A stretch of 10,749 bases of DNA from Thermoprotei archaeon (lineage in GTDB: Archaea > Thermoproteota > Thermoprotei > Thermofilales > B20-G17): assembly GCA_003649515.1 (NCBI GenBank), contig QMSC01000031.1, forward strand, positions 1 to 10,749. The letters are read 5' to 3'. The notes under the pieces were generated by a model. The model searched no databases and was not told the DNA's origin. It saw only the letters and a program-made list of their open reading frames with translations. Shown here one piece after another: positions 1 through 7,399 of this stretch. Position 1 is the stretch's first letter. Each line of letters begins with the position of its first letter. A program made the translations under genes and the position numbers.

Positions 1-1009
1 CATGCTTACATATCGAATTAAGTGTATTGGAAACTATAATAGGGGTACGTTGAGACATAGCCTCTATTACGGCTAGAGAATGTGCAGCACCAGCATATAG
101 CGGGTACACAAACGCTAAAGAAAGTCTATTTAAAGCTAATATTATTTTCTTGTCAGTGATTTTACCTAAGTATACTATATTATGCCTTATGCCAAGCTTA
201 TCGCTAAGGGAAAGTATAAAGTTAAGAGCGCCTTCATCAGGACCTATAATTAAATATTTAATTTTCCTAACTCCGCTCTTATAAAGGCATGCCAACGCTT
301 TGACTACTTGGTGCAAGCCTTTATTATAGTCGATTCTTGATACTGTGATCACATAATTGTATGGTTCTACTGCATACTGTTCCAGAATTCTCAATACATA
401 ATCATCATCAGGTTTATATGCAAAATATTGATCTGGTACAAAATTTTTAATAATAACTACTCTTTCAGCATTAAGACCATGTAATAAAAGCACACTTTTT
501 TCCTCATCGGAAGATGCAATTATGGTATCAACATACTTCCTTAGTAGGTTCAAGGTAATACTTTTTGCAAATGCTCTCTTAGCTACTATGGTTCCGATCT
601 GAAATATCGAGTTAGTATAATGCATATTCAATAACGTTGTTTGAAGAGCTCCATGACTTGTTAAGATGATCGGTCTCTTAAGTCGACGAAGGGTGAGTAG
701 AAGATTAGAAGTAAAGAGCTCAGCATGACCATGTATGTTCAATACATCTGCGTCACTTTTCTCAAAAGCTCTAATATGAAGTGGAAGTATAGGTAGTAAA
801 TCTCTCTCAATAACTATTCCAATTTTTCCTAGAACCTCTATATGTGAACGCTCCAACATTATTCTCTTCTTGTTAAGGGTGATCACATTACCAGTATGTA
901 TTTCTACATTAACTCCTTGCCTAATTAAATCATTGGCTAAGTAAGTGACATGGAATATTATGCCTCCCGTAGCTGGTAAAAAGCGAGATACATATATTGC
1001 TACTTTCAA
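1..1009 (-). CDS. GT4-family glycosyltransferase, C-terminus cut by left window edge
   Basis: Probable retaining, nucleotide-sugar-dependent glycosyltransferase with a GT-B fold, acting in the cytoplasm at the membrane surface. I translated 336 codons; the last residues lie outside the window. The N-terminal Rossmann half opens with KVAIYVSRFLPATGG (residues 2-16), the usual GT4 acceptor-side glycine loop, followed by NIHGHAE (91-97) and LTSHGA (116-121). The donor half has ITVSRIDYNKGLHQVVKAL (221-239) with the expected R225 and K230, then LIIGPDEG (253-260). The EX7E motif is incomplete: E316 in AVIEAMSQRTPIIVSN is present, but the position eight residues earlier is A308, not Glu. Start: TTG at 1009-1007 directly follows an in-frame TAA (1012-1010), no ATG occurs in frame before codon 51, and AAGGAG lies 10 bases upstream. 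It begins 21 bases after the giant membrane protein gene. Donor and acceptor are unknown. Confidence 0.9.
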   Translation of the reverse strand, partial: MKVAIYVSRFLPATGGIIFHVTYLANDLIRQGVNVEIHTGNVITLNKKRIMLERSHIEVLGKIGIVIERDLLPILPLHIRAFEKSDADVLNIHGHAELFTSNLLLTLRRLKRPIILTSHGALQTTLLNMHYTNSIFQIGTIVAKRAFAKSITLNLLRKYVDTIIASSDEEKSVLLLHGLNAERVVIIKNFVPDQYFAYKPDDDYVLRILEQYAVEPYNYVITVSRIDYNKGLHQVVKALACLYKSGVRKIKYLIIGPDEGALNFILSLSDKLGIRHNIVYLGKITDKKIILALNRLSLAFVYPLYAGAAHSLAVIEAMSQRTPIIVSNTLNSICKH

Positions 1010-1019
1010 TTAATTCAAT

Positions 1020-1025
1020 CTCCTT
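1020..1025 (-). promoter_or_regulatory. Shine-Dalgarno site for the TTG-started GT4 gene
   Basis: On the minus strand AAGGAG is followed by ten bases and then TTG at 1009. An in-frame stop immediately precedes this TTG, so this site and that stop together fix the start codon. Confidence 0.6.
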
Positions 1026-1030
1026 AGTTT

Positions 1031-4000
1031 CTAGTTCTTATCTAATCTATGTATTAATCTGGCTATCGGTATAATTAATAAGAGATATATGAGTACAATT
1101 AACCACATAGTTATAGATATAGCTCGGGTAAACAATATCAATGTTGGAGGATTATAATATAATTCAAAATTCTGTACACCTTTGTGTGCCAATATATATC
1201 CATGAAGCATGTATAAAGCTTTCACGGGTATTATAGTTTCCTCTTCGACTTTCATGATCCATTCACTAGGCAATCTCATTGGCCAAACAAAAACTACAAT
1301 ACAAGGCGATTTAAAGCACGTTATTTCTCCAGCAATAGCTTTATTGTACTTTAGGACATAATTCCATTTAATTCTTCCTACTCGAAGCACCTCAAGATTT
1401 GTTTTTATGCTAGAAGATATAGGAATAGAATATATGTTTCTTAAAGCATACATACTTATTAAAGACGAAAAATCTATATAAACACTATTGCAAATGCTCC
1501 GAATTTTCAACGTTAATACATTGTTACTATCCGTACTATTTACCCTTAAGAAATAAAGAATATAGAACCAACCGTAATCATCTATAGAGCGTGCAATCTC
1601 TGTTAAAAGTACTTCTTTATTGCTTATAGTTACTGTAACGTTTATTGCTTGGGGATTTGTACTTTTATATCTAATGAATAGTAAATAATTGCCCTCCGCT
1701 ATGTGGGATTTCATTTTAATTTCTGAAGTGTTGTAGAGTAGAAGAACACCTAACGAGGGATCGGATGCGCTATATTTTACTGGTAAGAGACTTGCATATC
1801 CAGTTAGGTTTTCAGTATATGATGAAGGTTCATATATGTAGATAATGTGTTTAGACCTGATTAAACGTGAAGCCCATTCATGGTATTCATTAAAGCATGT
1901 TTTTGGAAGGACTATGATCACATTATCAATGTAGAGCCTGCCATGAGGGGTCAAGACAATGTTGTAATTGTTTCGCGATATATTACCCAGGTCTACGGTA
2001 ATCCATCTAAAGCCTAACCATAGTATCTGAATGGTAGAGTTCCATATCGTTTCATTATTTCGTTCAATTATAATATTCAGCTCTGAAGTGTTGCCTACTG
2101 AGAACCTACCCAACCTGAGCATTAGTGTACACGTCCCATCAAATTTAACATCAAGGCTCCTTTTCAGAGGCTTAGAAATGTTAGTTGAATACAATGCATA
2201 GTCGCCATAGGTAACCTGACCATATACAGAATCCTGCATGCCACTAGGAGCAAGATATTTATAGTATTTTGGCTCAAAGAATTTCCAACCTTCATCTATG
2301 ACCTTTTCCACCTTTTGAGGCTCACGTATATCTACTATAGGTACGCTCCAGTGATGATACATACCTTGTAGTGCTATCAAATCAAGTAAATCTGCATTGT
2401 GAAGGACTATGCTATTAATCTTCGATATTGTGTAGTTGAACTGCTCAAGCGATAAGCTATCAGCAAAGATTGGAACCAGAGTAGGAGTATCATTCATTGG
2501 CAAGTGCAGTACTTCCTGAACAACGTCTTTCATTAATATTGGTATATCCAATAAAGCATTTGGTCCACCTGTAACTAGTAAAGGATAACCCATATATACA
2601 CGTTTTACTTCATGTGGAACTTGTTTTATTTCGATATCATTGTATTCATCGTATAGAGGTAGTGATCTACTCGAGCCCTTTCTAGCAATTATATATTTAA
2701 TTCCGTATAGCGATAGTATGTCCTTATAAGACGGCGAATATTCATAGTATTTAGTCCACAAGAACGTAGTTCTACTAAGTGTAAACCCTGGATAGTTATA
2801 ACTGAACGTATGTATTCCACTAACATATGTTACAGTAAGGTCTCTATGTAAAGGGTTAGACATATTTAAACAATTCCAAATATACTTAACGACATCTTGT
2901 CTCCATGACTTTATATACGAGGAATAGATTGGCTCATAGTTTGCTAGTACCGAGAATGGTGTTGAGTATGCCCAAGTGAGCGCACCTGATATGTAGATGC
3001 AGGTAATAGCTAGCAGAAATGCAGTTTTCAGTACTTTATAATTAGAGTTGCCTGAAGTTTTTGTTCTGCGAATTTGATGTTTAGCAATAATATATCCAAT
3101 AAAGGCCGGGCTTAACGAGATAACTATATTCCAAAATATTAAAAGCCTATGCGGCTTTTTAAGGTAAACTCCATATGGTATAACACTTCTAATTATCTCA
3201 TAGAGGTCTATATTTGCGGACATGCATACCATTATAAGCCCTACTAAAACAATTGTATAGAATACGAAGATTGTTACTTCATCCTCGCGATGTCTAAACT
3301 TAATCTTACTACTTAAGACCAAAGAAAACCCTAGCAGGAATACTGGTATTAAAGAGTAAGTTAATGATGGATATTTAATAATGTATCTAAACGGCCATAT
3401 ATGTGTAAAATGGTATTTATGCTCCATATTTATGGCTTGCAACGCCTCCATAAAGCTTGGGATGTATCGCCTCACAAAATTCTCTTCGTACCCGCTTATA
3501 CCATGAACCTTTTTTAATGGCCAATCAATAATGTATGAGTATAAATATGGAGGTAAGAAATATAAAGACAACATTAAAGAGACAGCAAGGCCTGATGCTA
3601 CGTAGGCTAGATACCTTAATGCTTTACATGTGTCGGTCTCGATAATTAAAATATAAATGAATATTGCTAAACATAGCAAAATTGTTGGAATACCGACAGT
3701 AATAATACTATCTAAGGGGTTAAGAAATGAAATCGAAAATATAATACCGCCTACTAAAGCATAGCGCGCCTTCTCACGTAACAATATATTTTGTGAGGTT
3801 ATTCGATAATACTTATATGTAATCCACAGAGCAAGGGGTGCTAAGGAGAAGGCCCATGTACGTGCAGAGAAAAGTACTGTTTCACTTAAATAATATGAGG
3901 CTAATGAGTACGATACTGCGGAAGTTATATTTAGCACATTGTTCTTTCCAAATAATTCTCTTGTGAGTAATAGCATAGAAAAGGCGGCAACAATTGTTTG

Positions 4001-4324
4001 TATTAGAAAGTTTATCTTTGTCAGTAAAACAAGCAAAGAGAAATAGTCCCTAATAAACGGCTTTAACATAATCGCGAATATTGATATTATCTTTGTCGGT
4101 ATTTGAGGTCCATATAGCCACCAGAAGAATAGAGGATTCTTAACTTTAGTCATATATTCACCATGGGCCATGTACGATGCATACTCGTTCACAAAATCAG
4201 CATGATAAAAAGGTACATTATTTAAAACTATCGATGGAAGTACTATGAAAAATACTATTATGGCGACTATCAGATATTGTAACCATGTGAATCTGTATAG
4301 ACATTGTAATATTCTTGACTGCAT
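1031..4324 (-). CDS. Giant multi-pass membrane protein, GT-C/YfhO-like, with large extracytoplasmic beta-rich part
   Basis: Predicted 1097-residue integral membrane protein, probably a lipid-phosphate-sugar-dependent glycosyltransferase or a related glycan-handling protein; the function is inferred. Numbered from this start, a first membrane helix at about 16-34 is followed by a loop with FYHADFVNEY (40-49); an acidic residue here (D43) is typical of the first outer loop of GT-C enzymes. About ten more hydrophobic segments follow to about residue 455. The segment KKPHRLLIFWNIVISL resembles the Arg-containing helix start seen in YfhO-like proteins. Residues about 465-1060 are mostly hydrophilic with many NxS/T sequons and two stretches that read like jelly-roll carbohydrate-binding folds (about 730-820 and 890-980). 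One last helix (about 1065-1090) ends in a basic tail. Start: ATG 4324 has a strong GAGGTGA site 11 bases upstream; an in-frame TTG at 4348 would add eight residues but has a weaker site. Stop is TAG. Confidence 0.85.
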   Translation of the reverse strand: MQSRILQCLYRFTWLQYLIVAIIVFFIVLPSIVLNNVPFYHADFVNEYASYMAHGEYMTKVKNPLFFWWLYGPQIPTKIISIFAIMLKPFIRDYFSLLVLLTKINFLIQTIVAAFSMLLLTRELFGKNNVLNITSAVSYSLASYYLSETVLFSARTWAFSLAPLALWITYKYYRITSQNILLREKARYALVGGIIFSISFLNPLDSIITVGIPTILLCLAIFIYILIIETDTCKALRYLAYVASGLAVSLMLSLYFLPPYLYSYIIDWPLKKVHGISGYEENFVRRYIPSFMEALQAINMEHKYHFTHIWPFRYIIKYPSLTYSLIPVFLLGFSLVLSSKIKFRHREDEVTIFVFYTIVLVGLIMVCMSANIDLYEIIRSVIPYGVYLKKPHRLLIFWNIVISLSPAFIGYIIAKHQIRRTKTSGNSNYKVLKTAFLLAITCIYISGALTWAYSTPFSVLANYEPIYSSYIKSWRQDVVKYIWNCLNMSNPLHRDLTVTYVSGIHTFSYNYPGFTLSRTTFLWTKYYEYSPSYKDILSLYGIKYIIARKGSSRSLPLYDEYNDIEIKQVPHEVKRVYMGYPLLVTGGPNALLDIPILMKDVVQEVLHLPMNDTPTLVPIFADSLSLEQFNYTISKINSIVLHNADLLDLIALQGMYHHWSVPIVDIREPQKVEKVIDEGWKFFEPKYYKYLAPSGMQDSVYGQVTYGDYALYSTNISKPLKRSLDVKFDGTCTLMLRLGRFSVGNTSELNIIIERNNETIWNSTIQILWLGFRWITVDLGNISRNNYNIVLTPHGRLYIDNVIIVLPKTCFNEYHEWASRLIRSKHIIYIYEPSSYTENLTGYASLLPVKYSASDPSLGVLLLYNTSEIKMKSHIAEGNYLLFIRYKSTNPQAINVTVTISNKEVLLTEIARSIDDYGWFYILYFLRVNSTDSNNVLTLKIRSICNSVYIDFSSLISMYALRNIYSIPISSSIKTNLEVLRVGRIKWNYVLKYNKAIAGEITCFKSPCIVVFVWPMRLPSEWIMKVEEETIIPVKALYMLHGYILAHKGVQNFELYYNPPTLILFTRAISITMWLIVLIYLLLIIPIARLIHRLDKN

Positions 4325-4335
4325 ATTTACATACT

Positions 4336-4342
4336 TCACCTC
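4336..4342 (-). promoter_or_regulatory. Strong Shine-Dalgarno GAGGTGA upstream of the giant membrane protein
   Basis: GAGGTGA on the minus strand matches the archaeal anti-SD core and lies 11 bases before ATG 4324. It sits inside the longer reading frame that starts at TTG 4348, which argues that translation begins at the ATG and not at the TTG. Confidence 0.6.
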
Positions 4343-4362
4343 ATTCAATAATTAAGGCTACC

Positions 4363-5106
4363 TTAATCCTTATAGGCAATTGATAGGAGGTCATTTGAAA
4401 CCACCTTGGGTGCTTTCACTCCATTTAGTAGATATATTAAACGTATTAACTGCCATGTAATATGAACGACCATAGTTCCAATAATCTTCAAAACTTTCTT
4501 TGTAATTCTATGGTCATATCTACCAAAGGGCTTTACATTGCGTACAATTATCCTATTGAACCCTGCCAAGTTGAGGAGTTGGACAATACTAGTTTCTGTA
4601 AAGGCACCCATTCTATGAGTTAGGTCGCCATAAATGTTACGTATTGCAAGTGGGTTCGCTGCATTAGGTGTAAGGAGAATTAATATACCACCTTTAGATA
4701 GTCGCAAATAGCAGAGCTTACATAGTTTCAATGCATTCTCTAAATCGAAGTGCTCAATGAAATTGAATGCCAATATGGCATCATAGGTTTCCTGAGTTTT
4801 CTTAAGGAATTCTAGTGCATCAGCATGTAGGCAGTTTATGCCCCTCGATTTAGCGATTTCTATCTGTTCAGCATCTATATCTACTCCTAAAACATTACTG
4901 TACCCGATTCTATTTAGTGCCCATACTTCATGTCCTAGACCAGATCCAAGAACTAGTATCTTTGCTTTTTTATTCTTAGGCAAATAGTCCGCAATATGAT
5001 CCTTCATCTGATAGTATTTGGATAAATACCCCTCTTCCAGCTTTTCCAATCTATACATATACTTTGCACGTGTTTCAAAATACTTGTTAAATAACTCATG
5101 CATCAT
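4363..5106 (-). CDS. Class I SAM-dependent methyltransferase (Methyltransf_23/11-like)
   Basis: A 247-residue soluble protein predicted to transfer a methyl group from S-adenosylmethionine, here plausibly to a sugar or lipid-linked glycan intermediate (inferred from context only). Motif I is LVLGSGLGHE (51-60), the acidic post-I strand is VLGVDID (72-78) with D76 and D78 as candidate ribose ligands, motif II is LHADAL (93-98), and AFNFIEHF (113-120) is the typical post-II EH segment. The region THRMGAFTETSIVQLLNLAGF (163-183, read in parts) matches the lid and strand ending in AGF common to UbiG-like enzymes. The C-terminal 60 residues are less conserved and partly hydrophobic (about 207-228), perhaps for membrane or acceptor contact. 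Start: the first of two adjacent ATG codons lies six bases after AGGTGA, which also contains the stop codon of the upstream GT4 gene, so translation is probably coupled. Confidence 0.9.
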   Translation of the reverse strand: MMHELFNKYFETRAKYMYRLEKLEEGYLSKYYQMKDHIADYLPKNKKAKILVLGSGLGHEVWALNRIGYSNVLGVDIDAEQIEIAKSRGINCLHADALEFLKKTQETYDAILAFNFIEHFDLENALKLCKLCYLRLSKGGILILLTPNAANPLAIRNIYGDLTHRMGAFTETSIVQLLNLAGFNRIIVRNVKPFGRYDHRITKKVLKIIGTMVVHITWQLIRLIYLLNGVKAPKVVSNDLLSIAYKD

Positions 5107-5112
5107 ATTTCT

Positions 5113-5118
5113 TCACCT
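5113..5118 (-). promoter_or_regulatory. Shine-Dalgarno AGGTGA overlapping the upstream stop codon
   Basis: AGGTGA serves the methyltransferase ATG at 5106. Its last three bases (5115-5113) are the TGA stop of the preceding GT4 gene, giving six bases between stop and start. This layout favours coupled translation of the two genes. Confidence 0.6.
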
Positions 5119-6225
5119 AAATTTGCTAGCCACTCTACTGTACACACTCACGACTCTATCGATATGTACATCCCAATTAAACAATTTAGCTCTCTCAAGA
5201 CCTCTCTTAACAATTTTTTCACGTATTTGCGAATCGGATAAGATGTTAAGTATTGCGTCAACGAAACAATTATGGTCATATGGATCGCAGAGTATAGCAG
5301 CATTACCTACTATTTCAGGTACTGCATATGCGTTGGACGTCACCACGGGGCATCCACAAGCCATTGCTTCTACAGTAGGGAATCCGAAGTTCTCATGTAG
5401 GGAGGGAAATAAGAGCATCTCAGCCCCATTATATAAAGCCACAAGATCTTCTTTTGGAACCCATCCAAGCATTCTTACATGATCTTGTAAGCTAAGTTCA
5501 TTAATGAGTTTTCGAACAAATAGGTTATTCCAACCAGAACCAACAATTACGAGTACTAGGTCCCTTATTCGCTTTCTAACTATATAGAATGATCTGAAGA
5601 GAACTTCGGGATTTTTTCTTCTGCTAAATGCACTAACATGCAGTATATATCTTGATCTAATACCATATCTAGCCTTGGCACTCACAATAAGATTATTACT
5701 TAATGGTCTAAATATTGTATGATCTATGGGCAGGTGAATCACTTCTACTTTGAAGTTTGGCACTTTAAGTTTCTTTAATAATGTATCACGTACATGATCA
5801 CTAATAGCTATGAAATATGTAATGCATTTTGCTACTTGTCTTTCAAGAGTTTTCTTCATGATACGTAATATAGGTGTTGTGTAATCATCTAGACCTGGCT
5901 CATCCCAATGTATAGTTCCGTGAACAGTGACTATTGAAGGGGTATCGAGTTTTGATATTGAGGGCCACCAGGACCATGGTATTGCATTAAAATGTATAAC
6001 ATCTAGATCCAGTTTGTTTATTTCACGTTCTCTTGAGTAGGGTAGTTTAGGAATTATTGCCTCCTCTGTTAACCTATATATTGGTAAATCGGATTTTTTA
6101 TGGTGAATAAGTACTATTTCAAGATTGGTTTTCTCGACCAACTTCTTTATCAAATCTATTTGATGCAAGGAAGGTGCATTTCTAGGATACTTATCTATAT
6201 AGTGTGTGAATATACCAACTCTCAT
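5113..6225 (-). CDS. GT4-family glycosyltransferase
   Basis: A complete 370-residue GT-B glycosyltransferase, the normal length for GT4, predicted to move a sugar from a nucleotide donor to a lipid-linked glycan in the cytoplasm. The N-terminal half starts MRVGIFTHYIDKYPRNAPS and has VTVHGTIHWDEPG (99-111), which carries the usual acceptor-domain His. After the linker, LHVSAFSRRKNPEVLFRSF (195-213) gives the donor-phosphate-binding Arg/Lys pair (R202 or R203, and K204), and VLVIVGSG (224-231) is the next Rossmann strand. The EX7E motif is complete in HENFGFPTVEAM (277-288; E278 and E286), followed by ACGCPVVTSN. There is no signal peptide or membrane helix. The ATG overlaps the stop of the upstream sulfatase-like gene as TAATG and has a perfect GGTGATC site seven bases upstream. 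The methyltransferase follows six bases after its stop. Sugar specificity cannot be read. Confidence 0.95.
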   Translation of the reverse strand: MRVGIFTHYIDKYPRNAPSLHQIDLIKKLVEKTNLEIVLIHHKKSDLPIYRLTEEAIIPKLPYSREREINKLDLDVIHFNAIPWSWWPSISKLDTPSIVTVHGTIHWDEPGLDDYTTPILRIMKKTLERQVAKCITYFIAISDHVRDTLLKKLKVPNFKVEVIHLPIDHTIFRPLSNNLIVSAKARYGIRSRYILHVSAFSRRKNPEVLFRSFYIVRKRIRDLVLVIVGSGWNNLFVRKLINELSLQDHVRMLGWVPKEDLVALYNGAEMLLFPSLHENFGFPTVEAMACGCPVVTSNAYAVPEIVGNAAILCDPYDHNCFVDAILNILSDSQIREKIVKRGLERAKLFNWDVHIDRVVSVYSRVASKFR

Positions 6226-7157
6226 TAAGTCAGATCACCACTTCTTACTCTAAATAATGCTAAGAGCGAGAGTTCTCTAATAGCTTTTCGAATAGATTCA
6301 TCTCGCGAAATAGTATTCTTAATCTCGAGATATGGAACTTGAGTTAGAGACGGAATTCTAATTCTTGATGGATGTCCATAAACAGGTAGAGGCAGTAACC
6401 TACTCAGAGGCTCTCCAAATGCTTCACCATGATCTGATGTCACTACTATTTTTCCTAATAAAATTTCTGTGAGTTTCTTGACATAATGAAGTACTAAAAA
6501 TAAGTTAACCATGTACGCTCTCAATACTTCTGAGAAATTTTGACGCATATATTCACATATTTTATCTGGTATTCCTGCATATAGACATCTTTTTCTAAAT
6601 AAATTCTTAGCTATCTTGATAAGTGTTAATAAGTTATTTTTATGAATATCATAACGTAATGCTTTGCTCATGAATTCTCTATTCAACGCATTAATATGAT
6701 TAAACTTTCTGTCAATGAAAGGATAGTGAGGCTGTAGAAACCATATAATCATTCTCTTGACAGGGTTTTTTATATAAGTCTTTAAAGTAACATAATACAT
6801 GTCTTCAGGTCTTACTGTCTGCATCTCTTTATCCCAATAATTCTTCCATACTGATATATATTTATAAAATATTTTCTTAAACCTTACCCCTAGTACATGA
6901 TCGATCATGGGGTTAGAATTCACGAAAATAACATCCTTCTCTTTGTCTATATTTATACTATTAATACTTTTCTCTATAAACTCCATAGTTGAAGAGCCTA
7001 AGGATGTAATACATCTAAATTTAATAGCTGAGGGAAAGAACTTTCTATAAACGTGTCTAAACACATCACATCTACAAGCGTCCAATACTATAAGGTAATC
7101 CCAGTCAATATTTAACACATTGACCCCTTTGTTAGTACCAAATAGAAGAGTCAACAT
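6225..7157 (-). CDS. Alkaline-phosphatase-superfamily protein, sulfatase-like, no CxPxR motif
   Basis: A 310-residue protein of the alkaline phosphatase/sulfatase fold, predicted to hydrolyse or transfer a phosphate, phosphodiester or sulfate ester. The first metal-binding strand is YLIVLDACRCD (21-31; D26), resembling the LDACRYD sequence I recall from haloarchaeal sulfatase-like proteins. The nucleophile is most likely in TSLGSSTMEF (51-60), a Ser or Thr at 55-57. Further expected metal ligands are H144 in LQPHYPF, D242/H243 in VTSDHGEAFGE, and H262 in YGHPSRIRIP. There is no Cys/Ser-x-Pro-x-Arg motif, so formylglycine-type sulfatase chemistry is unlikely. I see no signal peptide or membrane helix, so a cytoplasmic location is inferred. 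It is the first gene of the left block; no good SD precedes ATG 7157, but a TATA-like box lies about 20 bases upstream, fitting a leaderless transcript. It overlaps the next GT4 gene by one base. Confidence 0.85.
   Translation of the reverse strand: MLTLLFGTNKGVNVLNIDWDYLIVLDACRCDVFRHVYRKFFPSAIKFRCITSLGSSTMEFIEKSINSINIDKEKDVIFVNSNPMIDHVLGVRFKKIFYKYISVWKNYWDKEMQTVRPEDMYYVTLKTYIKNPVKRMIIWFLQPHYPFIDRKFNHINALNREFMSKALRYDIHKNNLLTLIKIAKNLFRKRCLYAGIPDKICEYMRQNFSEVLRAYMVNLFLVLHYVKKLTEILLGKIVVTSDHGEAFGEPLSRLLPLPVYGHPSRIRIPSLTQVPYLEIKNTISRDESIRKAIRELSLLALFRVRSGDLT
6233..6239 (-). promoter_or_regulatory. Shine-Dalgarno GGTGATC inside the end of the sulfatase-like gene
   Basis: GGTGATC, a full match to the archaeal SD core, lies seven bases before ATG 6225 and within the last codons of the upstream gene. 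It confirms the GT4 start and couples the two genes through the TAATG junction. Confidence 0.65.
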
Positions 7158-7169
7158 TACATCTAGTAT

Positions 7170-7184
7170 CTTGTTATATATTTC
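7170..7184 (-). promoter_or_regulatory. Putative archaeal TATA box for the left five-gene unit (leaderless start)
   Basis: AAATATATAAC on the minus strand is centred about 22 bases upstream of ATG 7157, and no GGTG-type ribosome site lies between. TATA boxes in archaea sit about 26 bases before the transcript start, so transcription would begin at or within a few bases of the start codon. A second AT-rich box (AATTTAAATTAA, about 7216-7227) could instead drive a short-leader transcript. Inferred from position and composition only. Confidence 0.4.
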
Positions 7185-7213
7185 GATGCCTTGCCGCCTC
7201 TTTCTTAATTAAC

Positions 7214-7315
7214 TTAATTTAAATTATTGATAATCACGAGAGCCACATGGTACAACATAGCTATAGGTAACATTGATGTTGACCTGGTTCTTGGAATTAC
7301 TTTTTTATTCCACAT
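7214..7315 (-). CDS. Doubtful 33-codon ORF in the spacer, hydrophobic C-terminal half
   Basis: ATG to TAA on the minus strand gives a 33-residue peptide with a basic N-terminus (MWNKKVIPRTR) and a hydrophobic second half (MLPIAMLYHVALVIINNL). That is the pattern of a tiny single-helix membrane protein or of the remnant of a larger membrane protein. I see no good Shine-Dalgarno site and recognise no family. An AT-rich box lies about 14 bases upstream, too close for a standard TATA box. It may be chance. Confidence 0.15.
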   Translation of the reverse strand: MWNKKVIPRTRSTSMLPIAMLYHVALVIINNLN

Positions 7316-7399
7316 TATGCAGATAATATATTATTTTCTAATCAATGTGATGACTTTTAGATAAAATATGAATACTCTTTGTAGTACTCAGTCTACTCA

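Larger units (their letters stand above)
7158..7399. other. 242-base intergenic spacer between the two gene blocks
   Basis: The only sizeable gap without a confident gene. It separates the GT2 stop (TAG 7402-7400, followed by an in-frame TGA and then a third in-frame TGA) from the left block. It holds the TATA-like boxes described separately, an AT-rich stretch at about 7203-7230 and a six-A run (minus strand). I found no convincing hairpin terminator; short T-rich tracts on the minus strand (for example ATTTTAT near 7361-7367) could terminate transcription as is common in Crenarchaeota, but this is weak. One doubtful 33-codon ORF (7214-7315, minus) lies within. Confidence 0.6.

Noticed and set aside
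5018..5482. 154-codon ORF on the plus strand
   Set aside because: It lies fully antisense to the methyltransferase and GT4 genes, both of which have complete family motifs; its translation has no recognisable domain.
7299..7310. Run of six T on the plus strand as a terminator
   Set aside because: No gene on the plus strand ends here; on the coding strand it is a run of A and cannot act as a T-tract terminator.
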